Positions 51,825-60,573 are shown, counted from the first letter of the stretch. The stretch is 64,000 bases of DNA from JAAYOS01 sp050950785 (GCA_050950785.1 JBMNIG010000021.1:62001-126000); one strand, 5' to 3'. Made by a program: numbers and translations. Notes: a model not told the origin generated them from the letters alone.

Positions 51825-51826
51825 TA

Positions 51827-52624
51827 CTACACCCCAATATAACGCATAGGGTCAACCATGCGTTCAGATTTTTTGATCTCTATAGACTTAAAACGCTCAC
51901 CAACAAGGCGAACGAGGACCGGACAAATCACATCCTCTGTGGCAAAATGACCGGCGTCAATAAGGTTGATACCATACCACTGTGCCTCAAGCATCTGGCC
52001 GTGCTTTACATCAGAAGTCACAAATGTATCACAACCGGCATCGACGACAAGGGGTATATCGCCCCCGCAGGAACCACCACCAACGGCAACCATCCGGACC
52101 GGTTTGCCGCTTGATAAATATTTAGCGCCGTTTCCGCCGAGTGCCTTTGCTACATGCTCCGCAAATATATCAATGGGCATTTCCTTGGGGATGCTACCCT
52201 TTCTGCACACTCCCCTATCTCCGGCGGACGAAAGCGAAGTGTCAACTATGACGCTGATATCATTCAAACCTATACGCTCTGCCAAAGAGTCATTTACTCC
52301 TCCCTGAGCAACATCAAGGTTTGTGTGCATACATATTGCAGCAATGCCCAGCTCGGCAAGTCTTAGAACTCGTGCACCAGTATAGTCGTCATCGGTTACA
52401 CTATGGAGCCTGGAGTAGATAACCGGATGGTGAGCTATTATTAGGTTAGCCCCCCACTCTGCACCCTCTTCGATCACCTCAGGCGTTATGTCAAGAGCCA
52501 CCAGTACCTTATTTACCTCCTGGTCTCCGCTTCCAACCAAAAGTCCAGGATTGTCCCCTTCAATTTTAAGTTCCAGCGGGGCAAGCTCTTTAAGATATTG
52601 AAATACTTGTTTTACTTTTACCAT
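51827..52624 (-). CDS. Nif3-like dinuclear metal centre hexameric protein
   Basis: This 265-residue NIF3 family protein is conserved but poorly understood; homologues act on folate-derived or nucleotide substrates in some reports. The metal-ligand histidines are visible in IIAHHPVIY (about residues 61-69) and in ICMHTNLDVA, with a second group in DAGHFATE and a C-terminal glutamate nearby. The gene is separated by two bases from rqcH and by two from trmK, forming a tight operon that is common in Firmicutes (trmK-nif3 pairs). The ribosome site GGGGGTGTATAGGT precedes the ATG. Confidence 0.9.
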   Translation of the reverse strand: MVKVKQVFQYLKELAPLELKIEGDNPGLLVGSGDQEVNKVLVALDITPEVIEEGAEWGANLIIAHHPVIYSRLHSVTDDDYTGARVLRLAELGIAAICMHTNLDVAQGGVNDSLAERIGLNDISVIVDTSLSSAGDRGVCRKGSIPKEMPIDIFAEHVAKALGGNGAKYLSSGKPVRMVAVGGGSCGGDIPLVVDAGCDTFVTSDVKHGQMLEAQWYGINLIDAGHFATEDVICPVLVRLVGERFKSIEIKKSERMVDPMRYIGV

Positions 52625-52626
52625 AC

Positions 52627-53385
52627 CTATACACCCCCGTTATTTTTATCCAAGCTATCTACCCTCTTTAGACAGCCCGCTATTAGGCTTTCTATATCAC
52701 TAATAGCCCTTTGAATTATATGCCTATATCCATCATCCGCACCGTTAAACTCCTTTTTCAATCGGAGCTTCTCTCGTACTAGATAATCACGGTACGGCTC
52801 CCCTTCAACGAGATACTTTCCTATCCTTGTATCCACAAAAGAAAAGCTTTCGGACTTACCTCCACCGGATGCATCTATACAAAGGTATATTTTTTCCTTC
52901 TCTCTTACAAGGTGTTCGCTGAAAATTTTATAGCAGTTTGAATATAAAAAGGATCGCAATTTATAAATACCCGACATCGGTTGCATCAGAAGGTGCACCT
53001 TTTTATCAATGATCCACTGAGCATTCTTCAAAATATTGATTATTGTCTCGCCGCCCATTCCGGCTATGACAACTGTGTCTATCCCGTCGGGAGCTTCTTC
53101 GCCCAAGCCGTCACATAGTCGATACTCGATCCTGTCCTCCACACCAAAGTTCATTGCTGTTTCCTTGGCGCTATTGAGGGGTCCCTCTTTTATATCGGAT
53201 GCGATTGCATAACGCACCTTTCCATCTAAGAGCAGTCGGACCGGCAATTTCCCGTGATCGGTTCCCACATCCCAGATAGCCGCCCCTTCTTGAACTAAGT
53301 CAGCAATCTTTTTGAGTCGAGGCGACAGGGCAGGTACACGACGTGTATTACTATACTCAGGCTGCTGAAACCTTGTTTTGTCCAT
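52627..53385 (-). CDS. trmK: tRNA (adenine(22)-N(1))-methyltransferase TrmK
   Basis: This 252-residue class I SAM-dependent methyltransferase modifies A22 in tRNA. The SAM-binding glycine region is IWDVGTDHGKLPVRLL (about residues 38-53), followed by SDIKEGPLNSAKETA. The TVVIAGMGGETI segment (about 104-115) is typical of TrmK, as is the C-terminal coiled-coil extension. GGGAGG precedes the ATG. It is the first gene of the trmK-nif3-rqcH operon and is separated from the DUF1858 gene by a terminator at 53453. Confidence 0.9.
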   Translation of the reverse strand: MDKTRFQQPEYSNTRRVPALSPRLKKIADLVQEGAAIWDVGTDHGKLPVRLLLDGKVRYAIASDIKEGPLNSAKETAMNFGVEDRIEYRLCDGLGEEAPDGIDTVVIAGMGGETIINILKNAQWIIDKKVHLLMQPMSGIYKLRSFLYSNCYKIFSEHLVREKEKIYLCIDASGGGKSESFSFVDTRIGKYLVEGEPYRDYLVREKLRLKKEFNGADDGYRHIIQRAISDIESLIAGCLKRVDSLDKNNGGV

Positions 53386-53452
53386 TGACCCTCCCGCATA
53401 TATTACAATTGCAGATGATTAACTACAGATAATAAATCACTTCAAAAAAACA

Positions 53453-53485
53453 GACCGGGGCAAGGGTCATCCCAAGCCCGCGGTC
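53453..53485 (-). terminator. Intrinsic terminator of the DUF1858 gene
   Basis: GACCG (53453-53457) pairs with CGGTC (53481-53485), and inner GGGC with GCCC. On the minus strand it is followed by TTTTTTT, fitting termination of the DUF1858 transcript before trmK. Confidence 0.7.
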
Positions 53486-53501
53486 ATCTTTTTCAGATAA
53501 A

Positions 53502-53717
53502 TCAGCCTTCGTAAGAAGAGGCTTCTTGCAAGGCATTGATGCGATCGAGTATCTCGTCAACGTCAACACCGTGAACCTGACAGGCCTGCTCCAGAGTCTC
53601 GGCTCTTGATGCAGGACAGCCAAGGCAGTGCATGCCAATTTCCATGAGAATCCTAGCTGCATCCGGGTTTATCCGAAGAATATCACTGATGATCGTATCC
53701 TTTGTAATAGCGGACAT
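53502..53717 (-). CDS. DUF1858 domain protein
   Basis: This 71-residue protein is the DUF1858 (ScdA_N-like) domain: an N-terminal TKDTIISDILRINPDAARIL segment and the motif MHCLGCPAS with cysteines at about residues 34 and 37. It is found alone in many anaerobes and at the N-terminus of di-iron ScdA proteins and hybrid cluster-associated proteins. A role in redox or metal handling is guessed from these fusions. AAAGGAGG precedes the ATG. The upstream 53718-53987 shows nothing except the terminator of the next gene. Confidence 0.85.
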   Translation of the reverse strand: MSAITKDTIISDILRINPDAARILMEIGMHCLGCPASRAETLEQACQVHGVDVDEILDRINALQEASSYEG

Positions 53718-53940
53718 TATGCGGCCTCCTTTATCTTGAACTGTATTCTGCTAATCTATTTCACATAAAATCATAAAAGCAAGAATATCTATGCTCATTA
53801 TATCCCAAAGAGGCATCCTTTTCAACACCAAATTTATGTGTACTATTATATTGAAAATTGCAACAAAACTTCATTTCATTGATTAGTTTTTGTCAAATAA
53901 GCGTGCAAAAAGACAAACGCATAAGTCTGTGAAAAGGAAA

Positions 53941-53966
53941 CCGGAGCATCATAAAAGATGCTCCGG
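53941..53966 (-). terminator. Intrinsic terminator of the zinc-ribbon gene
   Basis: CCGGAGCATC (53941-53950) and GATGCTCCGG (53957-53966) form a perfect 10-bp stem with a six-base loop. On the minus strand it runs into TTTCCTTTT. Confidence 0.75.
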
Positions 53967-53987
53967 TAGGATTTCATATTTCAGAAA

Positions 53988-54266
53988 TCAGCCGTTTTCT
54001 CTAATCTTTGCAAAGCAATCGCTGCAGTAGACCGGTCTGTCGGTCTTGGGCTCGAAGGGTACACGAGCTTCGTTTCCGCAGGATGCGCAAACGGCTGTGA
54101 AATACTCTCTCGGACCTCTGGCGGCTGCTTTACGTGCATCGCGGCAGCTCTTGCACCGCTGGGGTTCATTCTGGAATCCGCGCTCAGCGTAGAACTCCTG
54201 CTCACCAGCGGTGAAAACGAACTCCTCCCCGCACTCTTTGCATACTAATGTTTTGTCTTCGTACAT
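53988..54266 (-). CDS. Double zinc-ribbon CxxC protein
   Basis: This 92-residue protein has two zinc-ribbon modules. The first has CKEC (residues about 9-12) and CKSC (about 38-41) with the conserved FTAGEQEFYAERGF between. The second has CASC (about 60-63) and CSDC (about 80-83) with VPFEPKTDRPVYC. Proteins with this pattern (CxxC-x17-CxxC type) are common in Firmicutes and annotated as zinc-ribbon domain proteins; function is unknown, RNA or protein binding is likely. No ribosome site as strong as usual precedes the ATG at 54266. It lies downstream of sigH, on the same strand, with the tRNA-like relic between. Confidence 0.85.
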   Translation of the reverse strand: MYEDKTLVCKECGEEFVFTAGEQEFYAERGFQNEPQRCKSCRDARKAAARGPREYFTAVCASCGNEARVPFEPKTDRPVYCSDCFAKIRENG

Positions 54267-54294
54267 GGTCTAACCTCACTTTGACTTTAGTCTT

Positions 54295-54358
54295 TGCCCC
54301 TGGACGGACTCGCACCGACACCTCATTTTGCGCTCTGGGAATTAAGCTACATAGGGCA
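54295..54358 (-). other. tRNA-like relic lacking the anticodon arm
   Basis: The minus strand from 54358 to 54295 begins TGCCC and ends GGGCA. It contains a D-arm-like GCTTAATTCCCAGAGC (GCTT/GAGC stem) and a T-loop-like TGCGAGTCC. Only about 12 bases lie between the D-arm and the T-arm, so no anticodon stem fits. The D-loop lacks GG and the T-loop has a G where T is conserved. It cannot be a normal tRNA gene and may be a deleted one, or coincidence. Confidence 0.3.
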
Positions 54359-54444
54359 CGTAAAACGATGCCGACCTGCGCAGTTGCGCAAAGCCAATTA
54401 CACATTCTGTCGAATGGCATCGATTGTAATTCATAGGTAAGTGC

Positions 54445-55068
54445 TCAATTACTGCTGTGCATTAGGTGGCGACTCAACTTTCTTCGTACTCGCCAAATCG
54501 CATTATCCACAGATTTTGTGGTCCTGCCTGTTAAGGAGGCTATTTCTCTTACTGTAAGCCCCTCCAAATACAGATCCAGAATCTTGGATTCAAGACTGCT
54601 CAGCAGACCTTTTAGCTCGTTAAAGAGTTCCTCGTACCTTTCCTTGCTCAAAATGAGTTCTTCGGGGTCAGAATCGGTCAATTGCAAGACTAAGTCTGAG
54701 GCGTGATAGCCGTCTTCGGAAAGGGAATCTATTGATAGATAGGAATTGAGCGGCATGTGTTTTTTTCTGGTAGCCGCTTTCAAGCCTGAGAAAATACGGT
54801 TTTTTATACAGCTCTCAGCGAAGCTCTTAAATGGAACATTTCTCTTAGGTGAAAAATCTCTGATCGCGCTTAGAAGACCAAGTAAACCTTCCTGTATAAT
54901 ATCTTCAAAGGAGCCACCTGTGAGATAGTATGGACGGGCACATATGCGCACAAGTCCAAAATAGCGTGAAACAAGAATTTCTTCTGCTTCGCGAACACCA
55001 CTCGATGCAAGAGAGCATAGCTCTTCATCGGAGTACATCGAAAGATCGCTGTATTTCAAACTAAACAT
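54445..55068 (-). CDS. sigH: RNA polymerase sporulation sigma factor SigH
   Basis: This is a 207-residue sigma-70-family factor. Region 2 (about residues 10-85) has YSDLSMYSDEELCSLA, DIIQEGLLGLLSAIRDF and the FKSFAESCIKNRI -10 recognition helix region. A region 3 remnant is short, and region 4 (about 150-205) ends with TVREIASLTGRTTKSVDNAIWRVRRKL. It matches sigma-H of spore-formers, which starts sporulation and post-exponential transcription. Start: an in-frame TTG at 55077 is also open, but the ATG at 55068 (product MFSLKY) seems more likely, though its ribosome site GAAGGTG is close. It is monocistronic in this strand order. Confidence 0.88.
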   Translation of the reverse strand: MFSLKYSDLSMYSDEELCSLASSGVREAEEILVSRYFGLVRICARPYYLTGGSFEDIIQEGLLGLLSAIRDFSPKRNVPFKSFAESCIKNRIFSGLKAATRKKHMPLNSYLSIDSLSEDGYHASDLVLQLTDSDPEELILSKERYEELFNELKGLLSSLESKILDLYLEGLTVREIASLTGRTTKSVDNAIWRVRRKLSRHLMHSSN

Positions 55069-55133
55069 CACCTTCAATTATACACAATCTAATTCGAAAG
55101 TCAAGCTTGTTACTGAAAACCGACAAATTTTTT

Positions 55134-55805
55134 CTACTGATTTGGCGATTTTGCTGGGGTTTCAAAGCCCCTTATCGTCAATATGATACATTTAGCAGCC
55201 TCAGCACGGGTCATAGAACCTATTGGATCAAACATATTTCCAGTCTTCCCTGATATGATCGATGCTTTTTGAAAGTGCGTGACAGCTTCACGACACTCTT
55301 CACGTATATATTCCCCGTCAATAAACGGTATCTCCTGTATGGTTTCGGGAAGCTGCTTGCCAATACTATGCTCGATCCTTGAGAGAATGAGAACAGCATC
55401 CTGTCGGGATATCTCCTTGTCGGGCATAAAACGATTGTCATCAACTCCGAATATCAAGCCTGAAGCATAAGCTGTTTTTATGTACGACTCAGACCAGTGA
55501 TCGATAACATCATCGAATATCGTTGCATTGTTCCCGCCATCGGTGTCCGGGTCAATATCTGGATCAGAAATCGAAAAGGCAATAACCACCATCTTTGTAA
55601 ATTCAGCGCGAGTTACAGGCTTTGATGGCATAAAATAACCGTTGTCATACCCAACACAGATACCACGTTCAGTGCATTCATTAATATATTCCGATGCCCA
55701 ATGCCCTTCGATGTCCTTTAGTTCGGGTAGTTTGATGGCTGACCCGCACAACATCGGCAAAAGCATTAGCATGATTAGAATGGTTATGCATTTTTTAAAT
55801 GTCAT
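55134..55805 (-). CDS. Exported S-layer-homology protein (three SLH domains)
   Basis: This 223-residue protein is a signal peptide (about residues 5-24) followed by three SLH repeats (about 28-75, 95-140 and 158-205). They are recognisable from DIEGHWASEYI, DVIDHWSESYI and the MTRAEAAKCIIL end. It has no other domain, so it may be a plain wall-binding or S-layer-like protein. GGAGGAGG precedes the ATG at 55805. It is divergent from trxA. A larger SLH protein is encoded at 48589. Confidence 0.88.
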   Translation of the reverse strand: MTFKKCITILIMLMLLPMLCGSAIKLPELKDIEGHWASEYINECTERGICVGYDNGYFMPSKPVTRAEFTKMVVIAFSISDPDIDPDTDGGNNATIFDDVIDHWSESYIKTAYASGLIFGVDDNRFMPDKEISRQDAVLILSRIEHSIGKQLPETIQEIPFIDGEYIREECREAVTHFQKASIISGKTGNMFDPIGSMTRAEAAKCIILTIRGFETPAKSPNQ

Positions 55806-55990
55806 ATCCTCCTCCAAGTCCAGTCTCTATGAATACCTGTAAAAATCAAGCAAAATCAATTGTCATGTCAATCGTCCGCATTAACTTAGACCATATGTAT
55901 TATTTAGATTTTACCACAGAATGGTGTTAATGCAAGAACATACTCGAACATTTTTATTACAATCAAGTAACAAATACAATTAGGATTTCG

Positions 55991-56019
55991 TTGTATTTTT
56001 GCCATTATCGTGGTAAAAT
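55991..56019 (+). promoter_or_regulatory. Promoter of the thioredoxin gene
   Basis: TTGTAT (55991-55996), 17 bases, TAAAAT (56014-56019), about 68 bases before the ATG at 56087. Confidence 0.6.
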
Positions 56020-56086
56020 AACTGCATCAGTCTGAAAATATGAATATACGACATCAGCGTGTGATCTGCGAAAGGGGTTTTATATA

Positions 56087-56413
56087 ATGAGCATTGATTT
56101 GATTCAACTCAACAGTAGCAATTTCGAGCAAGAGGTACTAAAAAGCGACATTCCGGTATTTGTCGACTTCTGGGCAGAATGGTGTGGCCCATGCAAAATG
56201 CTTGCCCCAATATTCGAGCAACTAGCAGAAACATATAAGGGACGAATCAAATTTTGCAAGCTCGATATAGACGCAGAAGGTGCATTAGCCCTAAATTACA
56301 AGGTCATGAGTATTCCAACACTCATTTTGTTCAAAGACGGTCAACCGGCCGGTAAGATGATCGGTCTGCGCCCGGCGCAAGAGATCTCCGATTGGCTTGA
56401 CCAGATGGTTTAA
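56087..56413 (+). CDS. trxA: Thioredoxin
   Basis: This 108-residue thioredoxin has the active-site WCGPC (W32, C33, C36), the cis-proline region MSIPTLILF and a C-terminal helix. It reduces disulfides in the cytoplasm with electrons from thioredoxin reductase. The length and motifs are complete. It is followed 31 bases later by the DivIVA-like gene, likely in the same transcript. AAAGGGG precedes the ATG, and a good promoter is at 55991. Confidence 0.95.
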   Translation: MSIDLIQLNSSNFEQEVLKSDIPVFVDFWAEWCGPCKMLAPIFEQLAETYKGRIKFCKLDIDAEGALALNYKVMSIPTLILFKDGQPAGKMIGLRPAQEISDWLDQMV

Positions 56414-56444
56414 GACGGTTCAACAGTAGAAGCGAGGTGTAAAA

Positions 56445-57401
56445 ATGTCCGACAAAAGTAGTCGTTTCCGGAACGCCCTTGTTGGATTTCGCCGCAGTGA
56501 CGTGCTTAGCTATCTAGAGCAGAGGGCTCATGAGCACAACGAGCAGCGAAATGAATTGGCGCGCAAGCTGGAAGGTTCGCAAAAACAGCTAAAAGAAGTT
56601 CAGGAAAGGCTGGCTCAGGCAGAGAAAGAGCTACAAGCAGTCAAAGCTGAAGCTGAGACCAAAAGCTCAGAGTTTAACAAGCTCAACTCAGAGCTGGCTG
56701 AGCTTCGTGCAACCAATGAAGAGCTTAGGGCGAAAAATACCATTGTGGAGCAGGAACTAAGCGATATCAAAGCAGAACGTGACAGTCTTGCCGCCGATTT
56801 AGAAACTATAAAAGCTCATAAAGAAGAGATCGACCAAGCCAAGCTGCATGTGGCCGAAATTGAATTGGAGGCCTATTCACGCGCCAAAAAGATCGAAAGC
56901 AACGCCATAGAAAACGCAAATTTGGCTCGCGAGACATTGTCTGATTTGATCCTTGATGTAAAAAATCGCTTTGATAAAACCAGGGACAATGCAGCCCAGA
57001 CCTTCCACCGAATGACTCTTGAGCTCGACCGCCTAAAGGAAGTTCTCACTCATTTGCCGGAAAGCTTTGATTCAATCAGCAGTGAAATAGAGTCATTGAG
57101 ATTTGGCAATGAGAAGAAGAACACTGTCCCGGAAGCAAACAATGAGGAAGAAGGCCCTGGAACTGAAATCCCTCCTTCCCTTAATGAAAATAATTTGCCC
57201 GACAATTTAGAGTACAACTCCATTGTCTACCCTGTTGAAGATGAATATGATGACAGCTCCTATATAACCGATAGCTACACCTTTCCCGATGACGACGAGG
57301 ATAGATCCCCTGAAAACAATCTTGACGAAGAGGGCCTGTCCGAGCGTAAACAGGATACCAATGAACTACTATTTTTTCGCCCCCAAAAAACAGACGAATA
57401 A
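56445..57401 (+). CDS. DivIVA-like coiled-coil protein
   Basis: This 318-residue protein starts with the membrane-curvature motif-like SSRFRNALVGFRRSDVLSYL (about residues 5-24), as in DivIVA/GpsB-domain proteins. A long coiled coil follows (about 30-200, Glu, Lys, Ala and Leu rich), and then an acidic Asn/Asp/Glu-rich disordered tail. DivIVA-type proteins recruit cell-pole and division factors. The ordinary gap to trxA is 31 bases. A small ORF overlaps its last 41 bases. The exact partner is unknown. Confidence 0.75.
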   Translation: MSDKSSRFRNALVGFRRSDVLSYLEQRAHEHNEQRNELARKLEGSQKQLKEVQERLAQAEKELQAVKAEAETKSSEFNKLNSELAELRATNEELRAKNTIVEQELSDIKAERDSLAADLETIKAHKEEIDQAKLHVAEIELEAYSRAKKIESNAIENANLARETLSDLILDVKNRFDKTRDNAAQTFHRMTLELDRLKEVLTHLPESFDSISSEIESLRFGNEKKNTVPEANNEEEGPGTEIPPSLNENNLPDNLEYNSIVYPVEDEYDDSSYITDSYTFPDDDEDRSPENNLDEEGLSERKQDTNELLFFRPQKTDE

Positions 57402-57534
57402 ATCAACACCGAACTTGCAAAAAGTAATTTTGGCAGCTATAACTGCGACAGTAACAGCGGTGACTGCACTCCTGGCTCTCAAGCCGATGAACTCCAGAAA
57501 ACAGAAAATCTCAACCAACAGAAATAAGAAATAA
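57361..57534 (+). CDS. Possible small single-helix membrane protein overlapping the DivIVA-like gene
   Basis: This is a 57-residue open frame, start ATG at 57361 overlapping the last 41 bases of the DivIVA-like gene in another frame. It has a hydrophobic helix (about residues 22-42, rich in Ala, Thr, Val) between a basic N-terminal and a strongly basic C-terminal tail (KQKISTNRNKK), which would leave both termini on the positive-inside side or anchor to nucleic acid. No good ribosome site precedes it, but overlap may give coupling. It may be real or chance; no homologue is recognised. Confidence 0.4.
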   Translation: MNYYFFAPKKQTNKSTPNLQKVILAAITATVTAVTALLALKPMNSRKQKISTNRNKK

Positions 57535-57720
57535 ATATGATGCGTCTACATACCTAGCGTCGAGGACAGCAGTGGACACATTGCATGCGGGAAATCCAGT
57601 GTTACTTATCGGAAAGTATTTACAGCGTAACGTAAGTTCATCGCAAAAGTCTGTGTTGTGCATACCAAAAGATCGGTAATCAGCATCTATCAAATTTCAT
57701 ACTATTAAAATTAAATTTAT

Positions 57721-57757
57721 AAAAGCTGTTCGACAAAACGTTGAACAGCTTTTTTTC
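57721..57757. terminator. Terminator between the DivIVA-like gene and the ceramidase-like gene
   Basis: AAAAGCTGTTC (57721-57731) pairs with GAACAGCTTTT (57743-57753) and ends in T7, between convergent transcripts. The other bases of 57535-57822 show nothing recognisable. Confidence 0.85.
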
Positions 57758-57822
57758 GGTTTTCAACTGAACATTTGAGATTACAAAATGGATAAGCATT
57801 TTTGAATAGTTGAACATTCGAT

Positions 57823-59136
57823 TTATTGGTTTTCTTTAATACCACACATCTCAAACAGTTTAAGCATACCGTTTATAACGATCTCATCACAATGTCCGGG
57901 CTTTATTCTGCCGAAGTATGTGAAGGGTCGCTTATGGGCGTTGGTATTGTTGATGATGTAGCCTGCAGATCTACAAACATTAGTTACTACAACAGTATTC
58001 TCGAAGGGTGATTTATCTTTACAAAGTACGCCTAACTCATTATATGGCATACCTCCTATCCCAAACAGTGCAACATCTCCGAGCAGAAGCAGTCGCAACT
58101 TCAATTCTACCGGGTTGTCGGGATCGTCCTCCATCTCGATCAGTTTCTTTTCCGGGTAGCTACCATCATCGGCCAGTGGCACCATGTTCTCAAGCAACAA
58201 CCTGTTGTAGTGCATATCAGCGCCCTCAGGCGGTTTCTGTGCAGGCAAGTGCACAGCAGATCCCTTCGATACGATTTGAAACGGTCCATCGGAACACACG
58301 ATTTTATTTATAACTTTTATAGCATCGATTGCGTGAAGCTGTCCGTGTATCGTGGCCCATCTATATGCAGTACCGGGGGGTAAAAAAGTTAACGTTGCGT
58401 AACCCTTGTCATCAAATGCGCGCATACAAACTATATGAGTGCCTTGATTGCCTGCTGCTCCGCACGTCCAGATAGCAACAGCGCCGTTGCCAAATCGCCG
58501 TTCTATGTACTCTGTGGCCACCCCGGGTATGTCACTGCATATTTTTTGCCGACCATCTTCATCCTCAGCGAGATACGTTGTGGCGGGTATTACGGCGTAA
58601 TTGAGTATGGCACATATGAGGTTGCCATCAAGATCCTCGAACTTCAGTACAGCAAGTGTCTTGTCGCTAAAGCCCTCATAATTTGGTGCCTGGATCCAGT
58701 ACCCGTCTTCCTGCTGAAAATCCCGGTTGACATTTACGTAGCTTTTTCCTGTCCCGTAGCCAAATTTTGCAGGTCGCAAATTGTCCAGCGCTTGTTTTGC
58801 GGATGTAAGACAGCGTTTACGTACAAAATGCATGAACTCGCTTTCTTCGCTTACAAAGGGACAGGCATGAGTGTGGGTAGCAGAAAGAAATATTGACTCC
58901 GGGGAAATCCCGGTTTCCTTTGAAAGCAATCTGATAGTTTCTTTCTCATCGGGAACTCCAACCAAATCAAATGACATGATAAGGACTCTGTTGTCACCAT
59001 TGTCTATCACAAGGGATCGGCAAAACAGATCGGAATGTACTCCTGTGATATGGTATCCTAGCCACATCGGAAAGGGAAACATATCAGGCGGAGGGGTGAT
59101 GCAGGTCTTCCCTACTCCAACTAACAGGTTCGCCAT
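57823..59136 (-). CDS. Neutral/alkaline ceramidase-like hydrolase (no signal peptide)
   Basis: This 437-residue protein resembles the N-terminal catalytic half of neutral/alkaline non-lysosomal ceramidases, which cleave amide bonds in sphingolipid-like substrates. The zinc-ligand histidine region is ATHTHACPF (about residues 88-96), the DVGVPDEKE-like region and the GAAGNQGTHIV segment are present, and the C-terminal HCDEI part has more His/Glu. It lacks the secretion signal of known bacterial ceramidases, so it acts inside the cell; the physiological substrate in a Gram-positive anaerobe is unclear. AAAGGAG precedes the ATG at 59136. It is divergent from an MFS gene, as if coupled to uptake of a substrate. 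Confidence 0.75.
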   Translation of the reverse strand: MANLLVGVGKTCITPPPDMFPFPMWLGYHITGVHSDLFCRSLVIDNGDNRVLIMSFDLVGVPDEKETIRLLSKETGISPESIFLSATHTHACPFVSEESEFMHFVRKRCLTSAKQALDNLRPAKFGYGTGKSYVNVNRDFQQEDGYWIQAPNYEGFSDKTLAVLKFEDLDGNLICAILNYAVIPATTYLAEDEDGRQKICSDIPGVATEYIERRFGNGAVAIWTCGAAGNQGTHIVCMRAFDDKGYATLTFLPPGTAYRWATIHGQLHAIDAIKVINKIVCSDGPFQIVSKGSAVHLPAQKPPEGADMHYNRLLLENMVPLADDGSYPEKKLIEMEDDPDNPVELKLRLLLLGDVALFGIGGMPYNELGVLCKDKSPFENTVVVTNVCRSAGYIINNTNAHKRPFTYFGRIKPGHCDEIVINGMLKLFEMCGIKENQ

Positions 59137-59318
59137 TTGCAATCTCCTTTTTTCATATTTTATTTGTTTTTGATATTATCATAAAAAGCAAAATATTACA
59201 ATTGATTCTTGCTTGATGTGCATATTTTTGCATATGTTTTTGTTGAGCTTAAGGCAATAATGTATAAATAAATAGATAAATCCCACCTTTTGACGCCTGA
59301 GATAAAATAGTGATATGC

Positions 59319-59347
59319 TTGTTTCAGAAAAGTAATGATGATATAAT
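59319..59347 (+). promoter_or_regulatory. Promoter of the second MFS gene
   Basis: TTGTTT (59319-59324), 17 bases, TATAAT (59342-59347), 30 bases before the TTG start of the transporter gene. Confidence 0.6.
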
Positions 59348-59376
59348 CTTTTCAAAATAAAACAGGAGTTGAAAAG

Positions 59377-60573
59377 TTGAAGAGAAAGAATGTGATCCCC
59401 AGTATCATAGCTCTGTCATTGCTTCTGATGAGCGGGCAGGCCTTAAACCCCGGTCTCGCCAGCCTTATGACAGAGTATGGAGTCAGCGAATCAACTGTAG
59501 TACTACTTGCTACCATTCCACCACTTGCAGTTATTCCTGGTACTTTTATAGGTTCTTTTATATTGCGCCACTTTTCAAAAAAGATCGTAGGTATCGCTGC
59601 TTCGATACTTATTGCTGTCTCAGGTGCTCTACCAGTATTCATAAGCAATTTCACAGTTGTACTTGTCACCAGAGTGTTTGTAGGTATAGGTCTTGGATTC
59701 ATTAACTGCCTTGCACCTAGCCTTCCCTCCGACTATTACCCGCCGGGAGATTCGCGCGAAAAGGCTAACGGGATCCATGGTGCGTTTGCGGGAGGGGGAG
59801 GTCTCATTTTCTCTTCGCTTGCTGGTTGGCTGTGCTCAATACAAGTAAAGGCTATTTATCTGGTTTATCTAATCTGTCTTATACCCGCTGCTATTGTGTT
59901 TCTGACACTTCCCGATGATCCGCCAACTGCATATATATCCTCTGAAAATAAGGCAAAATCAAATGCCAATGGAAAAAATGGCAAGGGCAAAGCCTTTGAT
60001 TCGAGGATCCTGCCCTATGCTGTGAAGATATTTATCTTCCTTCTATTTGCAATTTCCATGTCGATGAATATTTCTCAGCTTGTGGAAGGCTACGGCATAG
60101 GGACTGTTGCCGACGCAGGCATTATTACCGCAGTATTTTCTATAGGCGGCTTTATAGTAGGATTTACTTTTTCCCAACTAATGAAGGCTCTGAAGGAGTT
60201 TACTCTTTCAATTGGAACAGTGTTGGCCGCCATAGGCATTTTGCTTGTTGTTTTGACCCGCTCGATACCTATTTACTGCATGGCCTCTGTAATAAGCGGA
60301 GTAGGTTTTAATATCTTTATAACAGCATGCGTTTCAGACATAGGAAACAAGTTCAGTCCCGAGGCTAGGACTGTATCATTTGCAATCGTTATGTCGGCAA
60401 ACCATTTTGCACAGTTCATGTCGCCAATAATACTAGATCCCCTCAGTAACCTTTTTGGCGGTGGTACGGTCATAAAACTGTTGATAGCGTCACTTATGCT
60501 TTTTGCCTTTTCGGCCTTTTTGTTTTTATCCGCTTTCCTGAAAAACAATGATGCTCCACAAAAAGCTCGATGA
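59377..60573 (+). CDS. MFS transporter
   Basis: This 398-residue major facilitator protein has about twelve membrane helices, with a charged central loop near residues 190-210 (KSNANGKNGKGKAFDSR). The N-terminal half carries the usual family loop (FIGSFILRHFSKKIVGIAAS). The substrate is unknown. The start is TTG at 59377, eight bases after CAGGAG; a GTG or ATG is not available at that spacing. It is divergent from the ceramidase-like gene across 240 bases with a clear promoter at 59319. Both may form a small uptake-and-hydrolysis module. Confidence 0.85.
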   Translation: MKRKNVIPSIIALSLLLMSGQALNPGLASLMTEYGVSESTVVLLATIPPLAVIPGTFIGSFILRHFSKKIVGIAASILIAVSGALPVFISNFTVVLVTRVFVGIGLGFINCLAPSLPSDYYPPGDSREKANGIHGAFAGGGGLIFSSLAGWLCSIQVKAIYLVYLICLIPAAIVFLTLPDDPPTAYISSENKAKSNANGKNGKGKAFDSRILPYAVKIFIFLLFAISMSMNISQLVEGYGIGTVADAGIITAVFSIGGFIVGFTFSQLMKALKEFTLSIGTVLAAIGILLVVLTRSIPIYCMASVISGVGFNIFITACVSDIGNKFSPEARTVSFAIVMSANHFAQFMSPIILDPLSNLFGGGTVIKLLIASLMLFAFSAFLFLSAFLKNNDAPQKAR

